Source: Nocardioides gansuensis
GTDB taxonomy: Bacteria; Actinomycetota; Actinomycetes; Propionibacteriales; Nocardioidaceae
NCBI RefSeq assembly: GCF_003076135.1
Contig: NZ_QDGZ01000004.1
Location: forward strand, 372,001-436,000
Length of the DNA: 64,000 nucleotides
Direction of reading: 5' to 3'
Within the stretch, counting starts at the first letter, position 1, and each line of letters opens with the position of its first letter. This document shows, piece after piece, positions 20,931 to 30,279 of this stretch. The translations under genes and the position numbers were made by a program. The notes under the pieces are model-generated. The model saw only the letters and a program-made list of their open reading frames with translations. It ran no database searches and was not told the origin of the DNA.

Positions 20931-21896
20931 AGCGGCGGTACGGCGGCGCACACGCTGGATGGCTTCCTTGAATCCCTCCACCAGGATCGCGTCGAGCAGG
21001 CCGTCGCCGCGGTAGACCTCCTTCGTGGTGACCGGCTTGATCACCCAGTCGGCGTCCTCGTCGAGCCAGGCACGACGCGTCTGGTCGTGCTCTCGGTCCT
21101 CGTCCTCGGTGTGAAACTCCTCCCCGTCGAACTCGCACCCGAAGCGGGTGGTTTCGACGCCGACGTCGATGAAGGCGACCCGCCCGGCATTGCGCACTTC
21201 GACCTGTGGCGTCGGCGACGGCAACGGCAGGTGCTTCCACCGCCACCGGATCACCGTCTCGCCGCCCGACTGCGACCGTCCGTCCGTGTGGGGGGCGACG
21301 AGACGCAAGGTGGTCACCCATCGCATGCCTGTGAACCGGTCGACTTCCGCGACGAGCTCGTCGATCGTGAACACGCCGAGTCGGTGGAGCGCGTCAAGGG
21401 CAGTCAGTGCAGGCTCGGGCCATCGCTGGCGGCCGAGATCCAGGGCGGTCCGCAACACCGTCGTCGCCCTCACGCCCTCCACCTCAGTCAGGTCCTCCGG
21501 CAGGAAGGTGCGCTCGCCACTGTCCGCGAGCTTGTTCCTCAGTCGCCCGCGCCCGGCAGGCAGGTACATGGCGATCGGAAGCGCATCGAGGTGCTCATTC
21601 GGACGAAGGAGCATCTCGGCGCCGTGCAACCACCCGGCGTGCCGGTCCACGACCACCGCGTCCTCGGGCACGACCAGACGAAGGCAGGCCGCCCTGGTGG
21701 CCACGTCGTCGGGCAGGTGGCTGCTGAGGTAGCAACCCTTGACCGGGTGTCTGAGGAGGCCGGCGGACACGAGCTCGGACAGCCAACGACGAGGCACGCC
21801 CTCCCTGACCGCCTGCGCTGTGGTGAAGGGCGCGCAGAGGGGCAGAGGGAACGTGTCGTCGAGGAACGGCTGGAACAGCCAGCGATCGAGATCCAT
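20928..21896 (-). CDS. AbiEi-like winged-helix / DUF559 (Vsr-like nuclease fold) protein
   Basis: 322 residues. The N-terminal part (about 20-70, FTTAQAVREGVPRRWLSEL then GLLRHPVKGCYLSS) looks like the winged helix of AbiEi-type antitoxins. The C-terminal 120 residues match the DUF559/Vsr-like endonuclease pattern: SGGETVIRW, then FIDVGVETTRFGCEFDGEEFH, then DREHDQTRRAWLDEDADWVIKPVT, with Glu, Asp and Glu in the expected catalytic places. It could cut or nick DNA, but activity is unproven. No AbiEii toxin partner is adjacent. ATG at 21896; longer in-frame extensions on this strand run through the repeat array and pgl and are not credible. It is flanked on both sides by inverted 32-bp repeat arrays. 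Confidence 0.65.
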   Translation of the reverse strand: MDLDRWLFQPFLDDTFPLPLCAPFTTAQAVREGVPRRWLSELVSAGLLRHPVKGCYLSSHLPDDVATRAACLRLVVPEDAVVVDRHAGWLHGAEMLLRPNEHLDALPIAMYLPAGRGRLRNKLADSGERTFLPEDLTEVEGVRATTVLRTALDLGRQRWPEPALTALDALHRLGVFTIDELVAEVDRFTGMRWVTTLRLVAPHTDGRSQSGGETVIRWRWKHLPLPSPTPQVEVRNAGRVAFIDVGVETTRFGCEFDGEEFHTEDEDREHDQTRRAWLDEDADWVIKPVTTKEVYRGDGLLDAILVEGFKEAIQRVRRRTAA

Positions 21897-21947
21897 GCCG
21901 GAAGGTCTGCCCGGCCGAATGCCTGCGCACACCGTCGTACCGACTGC

Positions 21948-22075
21948 CTGTGGATGACCGGGGCAGATGGGCCGACTCGGCACGACTCGCGTGTGCAGAT
22001 GCGCCGACTCGGCGGGCCTTGCGTGTGCAGATGCGCCGACTCGGCGGGTCGTGAGTGTGCAGATGCGCCAAGTCG
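21948..22075 (-). repeat. 32-bp phased repeat array, four units, inverted relative to the other array
   Basis: Read on the minus strand, units begin at 22075, 22043, 22011 and 21979, again exactly 32 bp apart. The middle two carry the perfect core CGAGTCGGCGCATCTGC followed by ACACGC. The outer unit next to pgl has CGACTTGG and the innermost has GGCCCATC. The array ends at the base before the pgl stop codon. Confidence 0.95.
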
Positions 22076-22798
22076 CTAGAGCCGGGAGGCGGCGGTCTCG
22101 TCGACGAGCCAGAGGGTCTCGTCGAGGCCGCGTACGCCGCGGGCCGGGGTCTCCGAGACGGGTCCCTCGGAGCGGGCGGCCGCCACCGCGGCGGCCTTCT
22201 CCTCGCCACTGACGAGGAACCACACCGCCTTCGCCCGGTTGAGGGCGGGGAAGGTCAGCGACACCCGGTCGGGCGGCGGCTTGGGCGAGCCGTGCACCGC
22301 GACGGCGACCGTGTCGTCGGCGTCGAGCGCCTCGTGGCCCGGGAACAGGGACGCGACGTGCCCGTCGGGCCCGACGCCGAGCATGAGCACGTCGAAGCCG
22401 TCGGCGCCGTGGGTGCCCAGGGTGGCGGAGTACGCCGCCGCGGCGTCCTCCGCCGTCGGCACCTCCGAGCTCGACGGGACCGGATGGACGTGGGCGGGCG
22501 AGACCGGCACATGGTCGAGCAGCGCCTCGCGGGCCTGCCGCTCGTTGCGGTCGGGGGAGTCGGCGGCGACGAAGCGCTCGTCGCCCCACCAGATCACGAC
22601 GCGGGACCAGTCGACCGAGGAGTCGGGCGCCCGGCGCGCCAGCTCGCGGTGGATCGCGTCGGCGATGGAGCCGCCGGTGAGGCCGATCTGCGGGACCTCA
22701 CCGCGCGACTGCGCCTCCTCGAGGCGCTCCAGCAGGCGCGAGGCGACGTCGGCCGCCAGGGTCTCGGCATCGGGGTGCCGCACGAGCTCTCCGGTCAC
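22076..22798 (-). CDS. pgl: 6-phosphogluconolactonase
   Basis: 240 residues. GLTGGSIADAIHREL, WWGDERFVAADSPDRNERQAREALL and LGVGPDGHVASLFPGH are the sugar-phosphate-binding and catalytic motifs of the SOL/DevB family. Hydrolyses 6-phosphogluconolactone made by Zwf. The GTG start overlaps the opcA stop (GTGA). Last gene of the tkt-tal-pgi-zwf-opcA-pgl operon. Its stop codon directly abuts the inverted repeat array, so the original 3' untranslated region is gone. Confidence 0.95.
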   Translation of the reverse strand: MTGELVRHPDAETLAADVASRLLERLEEAQSRGEVPQIGLTGGSIADAIHRELARRAPDSSVDWSRVVIWWGDERFVAADSPDRNERQAREALLDHVPVSPAHVHPVPSSSEVPTAEDAAAAYSATLGTHGADGFDVLMLGVGPDGHVASLFPGHEALDADDTVAVAVHGSPKPPPDRVSLTFPALNRAKAVWFLVSGEEKAAAVAAARSEGPVSETPARGVRGLDETLWLVDETAASRL

Positions 22799-23712
22799 GT
22801 TCCCACCTTCTTCTTCACCAGCTGCTTCGCGACTGCGGCATAGGTGTCGTCCTCGTCGAGGCGCCGCAGCTCCTCGGCGAGCAGCGACGGCACCTCGCGC
22901 CGCTTGAGCGCGACCGGCCGGTCGGGGCGGCCCGGCGAGGAGAACGTCGCGAGCCTGCCGTCGGCCCGGGAGATGGCGATCGGCCCTTCCCGGGTGTCCA
23001 TCCGCACCTCGGTGATGCCTGGGCCCTCGGACACGGTGCGCTCGAAGGGCACCTTGAGCCGCCAGGACAGCCACGCGACGAGCAGCTCGGCGCTGGGGCT
23101 GAACCGTTCCGCTGCGACACAGCCACCGGTCACCCGGAGCTGGTGCTGGTCCAGCGCGGCGGCGAGCAGGGCCCGCCACGGCGTGAGGCGCGTCCAGGAC
23201 AGGTCGGTGTTGCCGGCGGCGTACGCCGCGCACTGGGTGAAGATCGCCCTGGACCGGGCACGGCCGACCGCCGCGGAGTCGGTGATGCGTCGCCTCGCCA
23301 GTGCGCCGAGCGGGTCGGCAGCAGGGTCGGCCGGCGGATCGGTGGGCCACCAGATCGCGACGGGGGAGTCGGGCAGGAGGAGCGGCAGCACGACGCTCTC
23401 GGCGTGCTTGACGACCTCGCCCTTGAGCCGGATCAGGGCGATCTCGCCGCCCCAGCCGCCGCCACTGCCGACCTGGGCGTTGACCCGGCCCTTGCCGCGG
23501 GCGTCGCCCAGGATCACGCCGAGCACCCGCGAGGGGTGCTCGCGGGAGGCGCGCTGGGCGGCCTCCATGGCCTTCTCGGCATCCTCGTCGGGCACCACGA
23601 TGAGCAGGGTCATCACCATGCCCATCGCGGGGCTGCCGGCGCGCTTGCGGGCGTTGACGAACTCGGCCGCGATCTTCGACGAGGTGGTGTCGACGAGCTC
23701 GATCATCGTCAT
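22795..23712 (-). CDS. opcA: Glucose-6-phosphate dehydrogenase assembly protein OpcA
   Basis: 305 residues. The N-terminus MIELVDTTSSKIAAEFVNARK and the WWPTDPPADPAADPLGALARRRITDS region are characteristic of OpcA, which activates or assembles Zwf in actinobacteria and cyanobacteria. Its ATG overlaps the zwf stop (ATGA); a second ATG two codons later (23706) would give MIELVD. The stop overlaps the pgl start. Confidence 0.95.
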   Translation of the reverse strand: MTMIELVDTTSSKIAAEFVNARKRAGSPAMGMVMTLLIVVPDEDAEKAMEAAQRASREHPSRVLGVILGDARGKGRVNAQVGSGGGWGGEIALIRLKGEVVKHAESVVLPLLLPDSPVAIWWPTDPPADPAADPLGALARRRITDSAAVGRARSRAIFTQCAAYAAGNTDLSWTRLTPWRALLAAALDQHQLRVTGGCVAAERFSPSAELLVAWLSWRLKVPFERTVSEGPGITEVRMDTREGPIAISRADGRLATFSSPGRPDRPVALKRREVPSLLAEELRRLDEDDTYAAVAKQLVKKKVGT

Positions 23713-25247
23713 GGCCGCCTCCAGGTGCGGTCGTCGCGGGCCAGCATCGCGTCCGCGGACTCCGGACCCCAGGTGCCGGACGCGTAGGGCTCCGGACGGC
23801 CCTTGTCCGCCCAGTGGTCGAGGATCGGGTCGAGGATGCGCCAGGACAGCTCGACCTCCTCGCGCCGGGGGAACAGCGGCGGGTCACCCAGGAGGACGTC
23901 GAGGATCAGCCGCTCGTAGGCCTCCGCGCTCGCCTCGGTGAACGAGCCGCCGTAGGCGAAGTCCATGTTGACGTCGCGGATCTCCATCGCGGTGCCGGGC
24001 ACCTTGGAGCCGAACCGCATCGTCATGCCCTCGTCGGGCTGCACCCGGATCACCAGCGCGTTCTGCGTCAGCTCCTCGGTGGCGGTCTCGCTGAACGGCA
24101 GGTGCGGCGCTCGCTTGAAGACGACGGCCACCTCGGTGACCCGGCGGCCGAGCCGCTTGCCGGTCCGGAGGTAGAACGGGACCCCGGCCCAGCGCCGGGT
24201 CTCGACGTGGAGGGTGATGGCGGCGAAGGTCTCCGTCGTGGAGGTCTTCCGGATGCCCTCCTCGTCGGTGAAGCCGATCACCTTCTCGCCACCCGCCCAG
24301 CCCGCGGCGTACTGCCCGCGCGCCGTGGTGAGGTCGAGCCGCTGCGGCAGCACGACCGAGGCGAGCACCTTCTGCTTCTCGGTGGCCAGCGCGTCGGCGG
24401 TGAAGGACGTCGGCTCCTCCATCGCCACGAGCGCCATCAGCTGGAGCAGGTGGTTCTGGATCACGTCGCGCGCCGCCCCGATGCCGTCGTAGTAGCCGGC
24501 GCGGCCGCCGATGCCGATGTCCTCGGCCATCGTGATCTGCACGTGGTCGACATAGTTGGAGTTCCAGATCGGCTCGAACATGTTGTTGGCGAAGCGCATC
24601 GCCAGGATGTTCTGCACCGTCTCCTTGCCGAGGTAGTGGTCGATGCGGAACACCGACTCCGGCGGGAAGACGCCGTCGAGGGTCGCGTTCAGCTCCCGCG
24701 CGGACTGCAGGTCGTGCCCGAACGGCTTCTCCACCACGACCCGTCGCCACGGCCCGCCCGAGGCGGGGTCGCCGCCCTTGCTCAGCCCGTGCTCCTCGAG
24801 CTGCCCGACGACGGTGCCGAAGAAGCCGGGCGGGATGGCGAGGTAGAACGCGAAGTTGCCGCCGGTGCCGCGCTCCAGGTCGAGCTCGTCGAGCGTCAGT
24901 CGCAGCTGCTCGAAGGCGCGGTCGTCGTCGAAGTCGCCCTGCACGAAGCGGAAGCCCTCGGCGAGCTGGCGCCAGACCTCCTCGCGGAACGGCGTACGCG
25001 CGTGCTGCTTGACCGAGTCGTGCACGATCTGGGCGAAGTCCTGGTTGGCCCAGTCGCGCCGTGCGAACCCGACCAGGCTGAAGCCCGGAGGCAGCAGCCC
25101 GCGGTTGGCGAGGTCGTAGATCGCCGGCATCACCTTCTTGCGCGACAGGTCGCCGGTGACGCCGAAGAGGACCATCCCGCAGGGACCCGCGATGCGCGGC
25201 AGGCGCCGGTCCTGCGGGTCCCGGAGCGGGTTGGTGTACGACGTCAC
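23709..25247 (-). CDS. zwf: Glucose-6-phosphate 1-dehydrogenase
   Basis: 512 residues. VLFGVTGDLSRKKVMPAIYDLANRG is the NADP-binding fingerprint and RIDHYLGKETVQNI holds the substrate-binding His/Lys. VEKPFGHD and YLRTGKRL are also conserved. Commits glucose-6-phosphate to the oxidative pentose phosphate pathway with NADPH formation. The GTG start ([13 protein letters not shown]) overlaps the pgi stop (GTGA). Confidence 0.97.
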   Translation of the reverse strand: MTSYTNPLRDPQDRRLPRIAGPCGMVLFGVTGDLSRKKVMPAIYDLANRGLLPPGFSLVGFARRDWANQDFAQIVHDSVKQHARTPFREEVWRQLAEGFRFVQGDFDDDRAFEQLRLTLDELDLERGTGGNFAFYLAIPPGFFGTVVGQLEEHGLSKGGDPASGGPWRRVVVEKPFGHDLQSARELNATLDGVFPPESVFRIDHYLGKETVQNILAMRFANNMFEPIWNSNYVDHVQITMAEDIGIGGRAGYYDGIGAARDVIQNHLLQLMALVAMEEPTSFTADALATEKQKVLASVVLPQRLDLTTARGQYAAGWAGGEKVIGFTDEEGIRKTSTTETFAAITLHVETRRWAGVPFYLRTGKRLGRRVTEVAVVFKRAPHLPFSETATEELTQNALVIRVQPDEGMTMRFGSKVPGTAMEIRDVNMDFAYGGSFTEASAEAYERLILDVLLGDPPLFPRREEVELSWRILDPILDHWADKGRPEPYASGTWGPESADAMLARDDRTWRRP

Positions 25248-26854
25248 CCGAGGGCCTCCCCGAGACGACCCGTCGGGTCGTCGGTGGAGGCGAGGTGGAG
25301 CCGCAGCACGGGCTGGCCCTTGTCGGCCAGCACCTGGCCGTCGCCGACGGCCTGCGCGGTGAGGAACTCGTGGAACGTGAACGGCCGGTCGGGCACCGCG
25401 AGGTCCGCCTCGGGCTGGCCGGTGACCTGGAGGTAGACGCCGGTCGCGGGCCCGCCCTTGTGGTACTGCCCGGTCGAGTGCAGGAAGCGGGGGCCCCACC
25501 CGAAGGTCACCGGCCGGCCGGTGCGCTCGGCCAGCCGGCCCCGCACCATGGCCAGGTCGGCGTCGCGGTGGCGGTCGAGGTAGGCCTGCACCGCGACGTA
25601 GCCGTGCTGGGGGTCGAGCTGCGCCAGCAGTGCCTCCACGGCCTCGACGACCGTCGCCGTGCCCTCGGGCAGCCAGCCGGGCGAGGCGTAGACCGTGACG
25701 TCGCCGTCCACGAAGGCCGGCTCGGGCTGCGCGCCGCCGCCGTCGAGCATCGCCCGGGCCGCGGCCTTCGCGCTCTCGACGTCGGGCTGGTCGAACGGGT
25801 TGATGCCGATGACCCGGCCAGCGATGGCGGTGGCGTACTCCCACAGCAGCAGCTGGGCACCCAGCGACCCGTCGACCACCGCACCCCAGCCGGAGGCGGG
25901 GGAGAGGACGGGCGCCTTCGGCCCGTAGGCGACGAGCACCGAGTCGGGCGTGCTGGGCTGCCAGTTGGGCGCCTCGGTGGACTCGACCACCACGGGCAGG
26001 ATGCCGAGGCTGTCCTTGCCGGTGGACTCGGCCACGAGCTGCTCGATCCAGTCGCCCAGACCGGCGTACGGCGCGCCCGCCGAGGCCAGCACCATCTTGT
26101 CGACCCCGACCCTGGCTGCCGTGCCGAGCAGGGCGCCGAGCGCGAGCCCCGGGTTGTCGGCCGTGTCGGTCTCGAGCGCCGCGCGCACGGCGTCGGCCTC
26201 GTCGAGGAGGGCGGAGATGTCGGCGCCGGCCAGGCCGCTGGGTACGATCCCGAACGCCGTGAGCGCGGAGTAGCGGCCCCCGACCGCCGGGTCGGCATGG
26301 AAGACGCGGTAGCCCGCTGCGGTCGCGGCCTCCGAGAGCGGCGAGCCGGGATCGGTGACGACCACGATGCGCTCGGCCGGGTCGATGCGGGCGTCGGTGA
26401 ACGCCTTCTCCCAGGCCCGCTTCTGGCTGTCGGTCTCGACGGTGCCACCGGACTTGGACGACACCACGACGACGCTGCGGGCCAGGTCCTTCTCGATGGC
26501 CGTGCGCACGAAGTCGGGGTCGGAGGAGTCGAGCACGTCGAGGTCGACCCCGGCGGCCTCGCAGATCACCTCGGGAGCCAGGGACGAGCCACCCATGCCG
26601 CACAGCACCACGTGGTCGAGTCCCTGTGCCCGCAGCTCGTCCCGCAGCGCCATGATCTCGGGGACCAGGTGCCGGGAGGCGGAGGAGAGGCTCACCCAGG
26701 CGAGCCGCTTGGCCGACTCCTCCTCGGCGGCGGGACCCCACAGGGTGCTGTCCTGACGGGCGATGCCCGAGGCGACCCCGTCGGCGATCAGCCGGTCGAG
26801 GGTGGCCTCGAGGGCGCCCTTGTCACTGGCGACGAGCTCGACGCCCGCGCTCAC
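25244..26854 (-). CDS. pgi: Glucose-6-phosphate isomerase, SIS type
   Basis: 536 residues. Two sugar-isomerase folds, with [13 protein letters not shown] and [15 protein letters not shown] as phosphosugar-binding motifs, [10 protein letters not shown] in the middle and [14 protein letters not shown] in the second half. The sequence resembles the PGI half of bifunctional transaldolase/PGI proteins more than the classical single-domain enzyme. Here it is encoded separately, directly after tal. It would connect fructose-6-phosphate back to glucose-6-phosphate and make the operon a self-contained cycle with zwf, tkt and tal. Start GTG overlaps the tal stop. Confidence 0.85.
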   Translation of the reverse strand: MSAGVELVASDKGALEATLDRLIADGVASGIARQDSTLWGPAAEEESAKRLAWVSLSSASRHLVPEIMALRDELRAQGLDHVVLCGMGGSSLAPEVICEAAGVDLDVLDSSDPDFVRTAIEKDLARSVVVVSSKSGGTVETDSQKRAWEKAFTDARIDPAERIVVVTDPGSPLSEAATAAGYRVFHADPAVGGRYSALTAFGIVPSGLAGADISALLDEADAVRAALETDTADNPGLALGALLGTAARVGVDKMVLASAGAPYAGLGDWIEQLVAESTGKDSLGILPVVVESTEAPNWQPSTPDSVLVAYGPKAPVLSPASGWGAVVDGSLGAQLLLWEYATAIAGRVIGINPFDQPDVESAKAAARAMLDGGGAQPEPAFVDGDVTVYASPGWLPEGTATVVEAVEALLAQLDPQHGYVAVQAYLDRHRDADLAMVRGRLAERTGRPVTFGWGPRFLHSTGQYHKGGPATGVYLQVTGQPEADLAVPDRPFTFHEFLTAQAVGDGQVLADKGQPVLRLHLASTDDPTGRLGEALG

Positions 26855-27972
26855 TGCTGGGCCTTCCGGCCCGACTGCTCCAGCTGTCCCGACACCGTCT
26901 CGAGGAGCTCCTTCCAGGACGCCACGAACTTGTCGACGCCCTCCTGCTCGAGCGTGGAGATGACGTCGTCGTAGTCGATGCCGACCGCGGCGAGTGCGTC
27001 CATGTGCGCCTGGGCGTCGTCGTAGAACGGCCTCACCTGGTCGCCGAGGACCTCGCCGTGGTCGGCGAACGCCTCGAGGGTCTTCTCGGGCATCGTGTTG
27101 ACGGTCTCGGGCACCACCAGGTCGGCGACGTACATGGTGTCGCGATAGTCGGGGTTCTTCACGCCCGTCGACGCCCACAGCGGGCGCTGGCGGTGGGCGC
27201 CCTTGGCGGCCAGCGCCTGCCAGCGCTCGCCGGTGAAGAACTCCTCGAAGGCACGGTAGGCGAGCCGGGCGTTGGCGACGCCCGCCTTGCCGCGCAGCGC
27301 GAGCGCCTCGTCGCTGCCGATGGCCTCGAGCCGCTTGTCGATCTCGGTGTCCACGCGGGACACGAAGAACGAGGCGACCGACTGGATGCCGGAGAGGTCG
27401 AGGCCGGCGGCGTCGGCCTTCTCCAGGCCCGCGACGTAGGCCTCCATGACCTCGCGGTAGCGGCCCAGGCCGAAGATCAGGGTGACGTTGACGCTGATGC
27501 CCTCGCCCAGGGCGTCGGTGATCGCAGGTCCGCCCTCGGTGGTGGCGGGGATCTTCACCAGGAGGTTGGGCCGGTCGACCTCCGCCCACAGGGCGCGCGC
27601 CGACTCCAGCGTCGCGGCGGTGTCGAACGCGAGGTCGGGGGAGACCTCGATGGAGACCCGGCCGTCCAGGCCGCCCGTCGCGTCGTAGACCGGGCGGAGC
27701 AGGTCACAGGCGTTGCGCACGTCGGTGGTGGTGAGCTCAAAGACCGCCAGGTCGACGCCCGCCCCTGCCTCGGCGAGCGCGCCCACCTCCTCGTCGTAGC
27801 GCTCGCCGTCGGCGAGGGCCGCCGCGAAGATCGACGGGTTGGTGGTGACCCCCACGACCGAGCGCGTCTCGACGAGCTCGGCGAGGTTGCCGGTCTCGAG
27901 CCGCTCGCGCGACAGGTCGTCGAGCCAGATCGACACCCCGGCGTCCGCCAGGGCCTTCAAACGGTCAGTCAT
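26851..27972 (-). CDS. tal: Transaldolase
   Basis: 373 residues. [40 protein letters not shown] and NLLVKIPAT (Schiff-base Lys) define the actinobacterial/plant-type transaldolase. Transfers a dihydroxyacetone unit between pentose-pathway sugars. CCGGAGGAAGC immediately upstream of the ATG is a strong ribosome binding site. Separated from tkt by 59 nt with no obvious terminator, so probably cotranscribed. Confidence 0.95.
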   Translation of the reverse strand: MTDRLKALADAGVSIWLDDLSRERLETGNLAELVETRSVVGVTTNPSIFAAALADGERYDEEVGALAEAGAGVDLAVFELTTTDVRNACDLLRPVYDATGGLDGRVSIEVSPDLAFDTAATLESARALWAEVDRPNLLVKIPATTEGGPAITDALGEGISVNVTLIFGLGRYREVMEAYVAGLEKADAAGLDLSGIQSVASFFVSRVDTEIDKRLEAIGSDEALALRGKAGVANARLAYRAFEEFFTGERWQALAAKGAHRQRPLWASTGVKNPDYRDTMYVADLVVPETVNTMPEKTLEAFADHGEVLGDQVRPFYDDAQAHMDALAAVGIDYDDVISTLEQEGVDKFVASWKELLETVSGQLEQSGRKAQQ

Positions 27973-28031
27973 GAGCTTCCTCCGGAATGGATGTGCCGTG
28001 CGATGCCTGTCGGAGCGGGGTGGGACAGGGC

Positions 28032-30164
28032 TCAGCCCGCCGATGCCGCGATGCTGTCGCGGGCGGCCGCGGCGACGGCCTCCGCGGTGATGCCGAACTC
28101 CTGGTAGATGCGGGCGAAGTCCGCGCTGGCACCGTAGTGCTCGAGGGAGACGATGCGGCCGTGGTCGCCCACGACCTCGCGCCAGCCCTGCGCGATGCCG
28201 GCCTCCACCGAGACCCGGGCCTTGACGGTGGGCGGGATGACGGTCTGGCGGTAGCTCGACTCCTGCGCGTCGAACCACTCGCGGCAAGGCATCGAAACCA
28301 CGCGCGCCCGGATGCCCTCAGCGGCCAGGATCTCGCGCGCCCTGACCGCGAGCTGGACCTCCGAGCCGGTGCCGACGAGCACCACGTCGGGCAGCCCGGC
28401 ACGGTCGTCGATGGTGGGGGCGTCGAGCAGGATGTAGCCGCCCTTCTCGACGTCCGTGGTGTCGGCCCAGCGCTCACCGGTGTCGGCGTCGGTGCCGCGC
28501 GGGAAGGTCGGCACGTTCTGGCGGGTCAGGCACAGGCCGGCGGGGCGGTCGGTGTGGCGCATCACCGCCTGCCAGCAGGCGGCCGTCTCGTTGGCGTCCG
28601 CGGGGCGCACGACGTCGAGCCCGGGGATCGCACGCAGGGCGGCCAGGTGCTCCACCGGCTGGTGGGTGGGGCCGTCCTCGCCGAGCCCGATCGAGTCGTG
28701 GGTCCAGACGTAGGTCACGGGCAGGCGCATGATCGCCGCGAGCCGCACGGACGGGCGCATGTAGTCGCTGAACGTGAGGAAGGTGCCGCCGAAGACGCGG
28801 GTGCCGCCGTGGGAGGCGATGCCGTTGAGGATCGCGCCCATGGCGTGCTCGCGGATGCCGAAGTGCAGGACGCGGCCGTAGGGGTCGCCCTTCCACATGT
28901 CGGTCGAGTGCTCGGCCGGGATGAAGGAGGCGGCGTCCTCGATGGTGGTGTTGTTGGACTCCGCGAGGTCGGCGGAGCCGCCCCACAGCTCGGGCACGCG
29001 GGCCGCGATGGCGTTGAGCACCTGGCCGGACGCCTTGCGGGTGGCCACGCCCTTCTCGTCGGCGTCGTAGCGGGGCAGGTCGGCGTCCCAGCCGTCGGGC
29101 AGGGTGCGGCTCTGCAGGCGCGTGTAGAGCGCGAAGCCGGTCTCGTTCTCGGCCGCCCACTCGTCGAACGTCTCCTGCCAGGCCGCCTGGACCTCCTTGC
29201 CGCGGTCGACCGCGAGACGGGTGTGGGTGAGCACCTCGTCGGGCACCTCGAACGTCTGGGCGGGGTCGAAGCCGAGGATCTCCTTGGTCGCCGCGACCTC
29301 CTCCGCGCCCAGGGCCGAGCCGTGCGCCTTGCCGGTGTTCTGCGCGTTGGGTGCGGGCCAGGCGATGATCGTGCGGAGCACGATCATGCTCGGCCGGGCC
29401 GTCTCGGCACGCGCCGCGGAGATCGCCGCGAACAGGGCGTCGACGTCCTCGGCGTACTCGTTGCCGCCGTTCGTCCAGTCCACGACCTGGACGTGCCAGC
29501 CGTAGGCCTCGTAGCGGGCGGCGACGTCCTCGGTGAACGCGACGTTGGTGTCGTCCTCGATGGAGATCTCGTTGTCGTCGTAGATGACGGTGAGGTTGCC
29601 GAGCTGCTGGTGGCCGGCGATCGACGACGCCTCGCCGCTCACCCCCTCCTGGAGGTCGCCGTCGGAGCAGATGCAGTAGATCTGGTGGTCGAAGGGGCTC
29701 TCGCCCTCGGCCGCGTCCGGGTCCAGCAGGCCACGCTCGAAGCGCGCGGCCATCGCCATGCCCACGGCGTTGGCGATGCCCTGGCCGAGGGGGCCGGTGG
29801 TGGTCTCGACGCCCGCGGTGTGGCCGTACTCCGGGTGGCCGGGGGTCTTGGAGTCCCAGGTGCGCAGCGCCTTGATGTCGTCGAGCTCCAGGCCCCAGCC
29901 GCCGAGGTAGAGCTGGATGTACTGGGTGAGGGAGGAGTGGCCCGCGGAGAGGACGAAGCGGTCACGGCCCGGCCAGTGCGGGTCGGAGGGGTTGTGGCGC
30001 ATCACCTTCTGGTAGAGCAGGTAGGCAGCCGGAGCGAGGCTCATCGCGGTGCCGGGATGGCCGTTGCCCACCTTCTGCACCGCGTCCATGGCGAGCACCC
30101 GGACCGTGTCCACCGCCTTCTTGTCCACGTCGGTCCAGTCCAGTGCGGGCAGTTCGGGGGTCAC
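28032..30164 (-). CDS. tkt: Transketolase
   Basis: 710 residues. [16 protein letters not shown], the TPP-binding [17 protein letters not shown], and the pyrimidine domain with [12 protein letters not shown] and [26 protein letters not shown] are all in place. Transfers two-carbon units with thiamine diphosphate. First gene of the minus-strand pentose-phosphate operon. The GTG start is preceded by GAGAGGAAC. It is divergent from ctaB with 115 bp between. Confidence 0.97.
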   Translation of the reverse strand: MTPELPALDWTDVDKKAVDTVRVLAMDAVQKVGNGHPGTAMSLAPAAYLLYQKVMRHNPSDPHWPGRDRFVLSAGHSSLTQYIQLYLGGWGLELDDIKALRTWDSKTPGHPEYGHTAGVETTTGPLGQGIANAVGMAMAARFERGLLDPDAAEGESPFDHQIYCICSDGDLQEGVSGEASSIAGHQQLGNLTVIYDDNEISIEDDTNVAFTEDVAARYEAYGWHVQVVDWTNGGNEYAEDVDALFAAISAARAETARPSMIVLRTIIAWPAPNAQNTGKAHGSALGAEEVAATKEILGFDPAQTFEVPDEVLTHTRLAVDRGKEVQAAWQETFDEWAAENETGFALYTRLQSRTLPDGWDADLPRYDADEKGVATRKASGQVLNAIAARVPELWGGSADLAESNNTTIEDAASFIPAEHSTDMWKGDPYGRVLHFGIREHAMGAILNGIASHGGTRVFGGTFLTFSDYMRPSVRLAAIMRLPVTYVWTHDSIGLGEDGPTHQPVEHLAALRAIPGLDVVRPADANETAACWQAVMRHTDRPAGLCLTRQNVPTFPRGTDADTGERWADTTDVEKGGYILLDAPTIDDRAGLPDVVLVGTGSEVQLAVRAREILAAEGIRARVVSMPCREWFDAQESSYRQTVIPPTVKARVSVEAGIAQGWREVVGDHGRIVSLEHYGASADFARIYQEFGITAEAVAAAARDSIAASAG

Positions 30165-30279
30165 GTCGTTCCTCTCGCGATGTTCATCAGGCCGCCTCTT
30201 TCGCAGGCATTGCTGAGCCTACTCAGGCCGCGGGATAGACTCGACCCGCACCTGCCTCCCTTGCCTCCGAGGAACCTTC
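30165..30279. promoter_or_regulatory. Divergent tkt/ctaB promoter region
   Basis: On the plus strand TAGACT at 30236-30241 is a plausible -10 box for ctaB, giving a leader of about 30 nt with GAGGAA at 30269-30274 as ribosome binding site. TTGCTG at 30210-30215 would be a -35 box with a long 20-nt spacer. The inverted repeat CTGAG-CCTA-CTCAG (30213-30226) lies inside this spacer and could be an operator. No clear tkt promoter is seen on the minus strand. Confidence 0.35.

Larger units (their letters stand above)
20812..22075. mobile_element. Candidate repeat-bounded unit: nuclease-like gene between inverted 32-bp arrays
   Basis: This 1,264-bp stretch fills the space between the rbpA stop (20811) and the pgl stop (22076). 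It consists of a direct array of four 32-bp units, a minus-strand gene for an AbiEi-like/DUF559-like protein, and a second array of four units in the opposite orientation. The same unit occurs elsewhere in the window inside pyrD. The architecture is like RAYT genes flanked by REP elements, or an IS with unusual ends. No target-site duplication is evident. That it moves, or has moved, is inference. Confidence 0.35.

Noticed and set aside
20928..21896. Complete AbiE toxin-antitoxin pair
   Set aside because: No AbiEii nucleotidyltransferase gene is next to it; the neighbours are rbpA and pgl.
20813..22075. CRISPR array
   Set aside because: The conserved core is 17-26 bp, the variable part only 6-15 bp, the two arrays are inverted around a gene, and there are no cas genes. 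Spacers of this length are not compatible with CRISPR.
20928..22589. Longer form of the nuclease-like gene, extending through the right array into pgl
   Set aside because: The extension is low-complexity Arg/Gly sequence antisense-like to pgl's own frame, and the ATG at 21896 gives the normal N-terminus.
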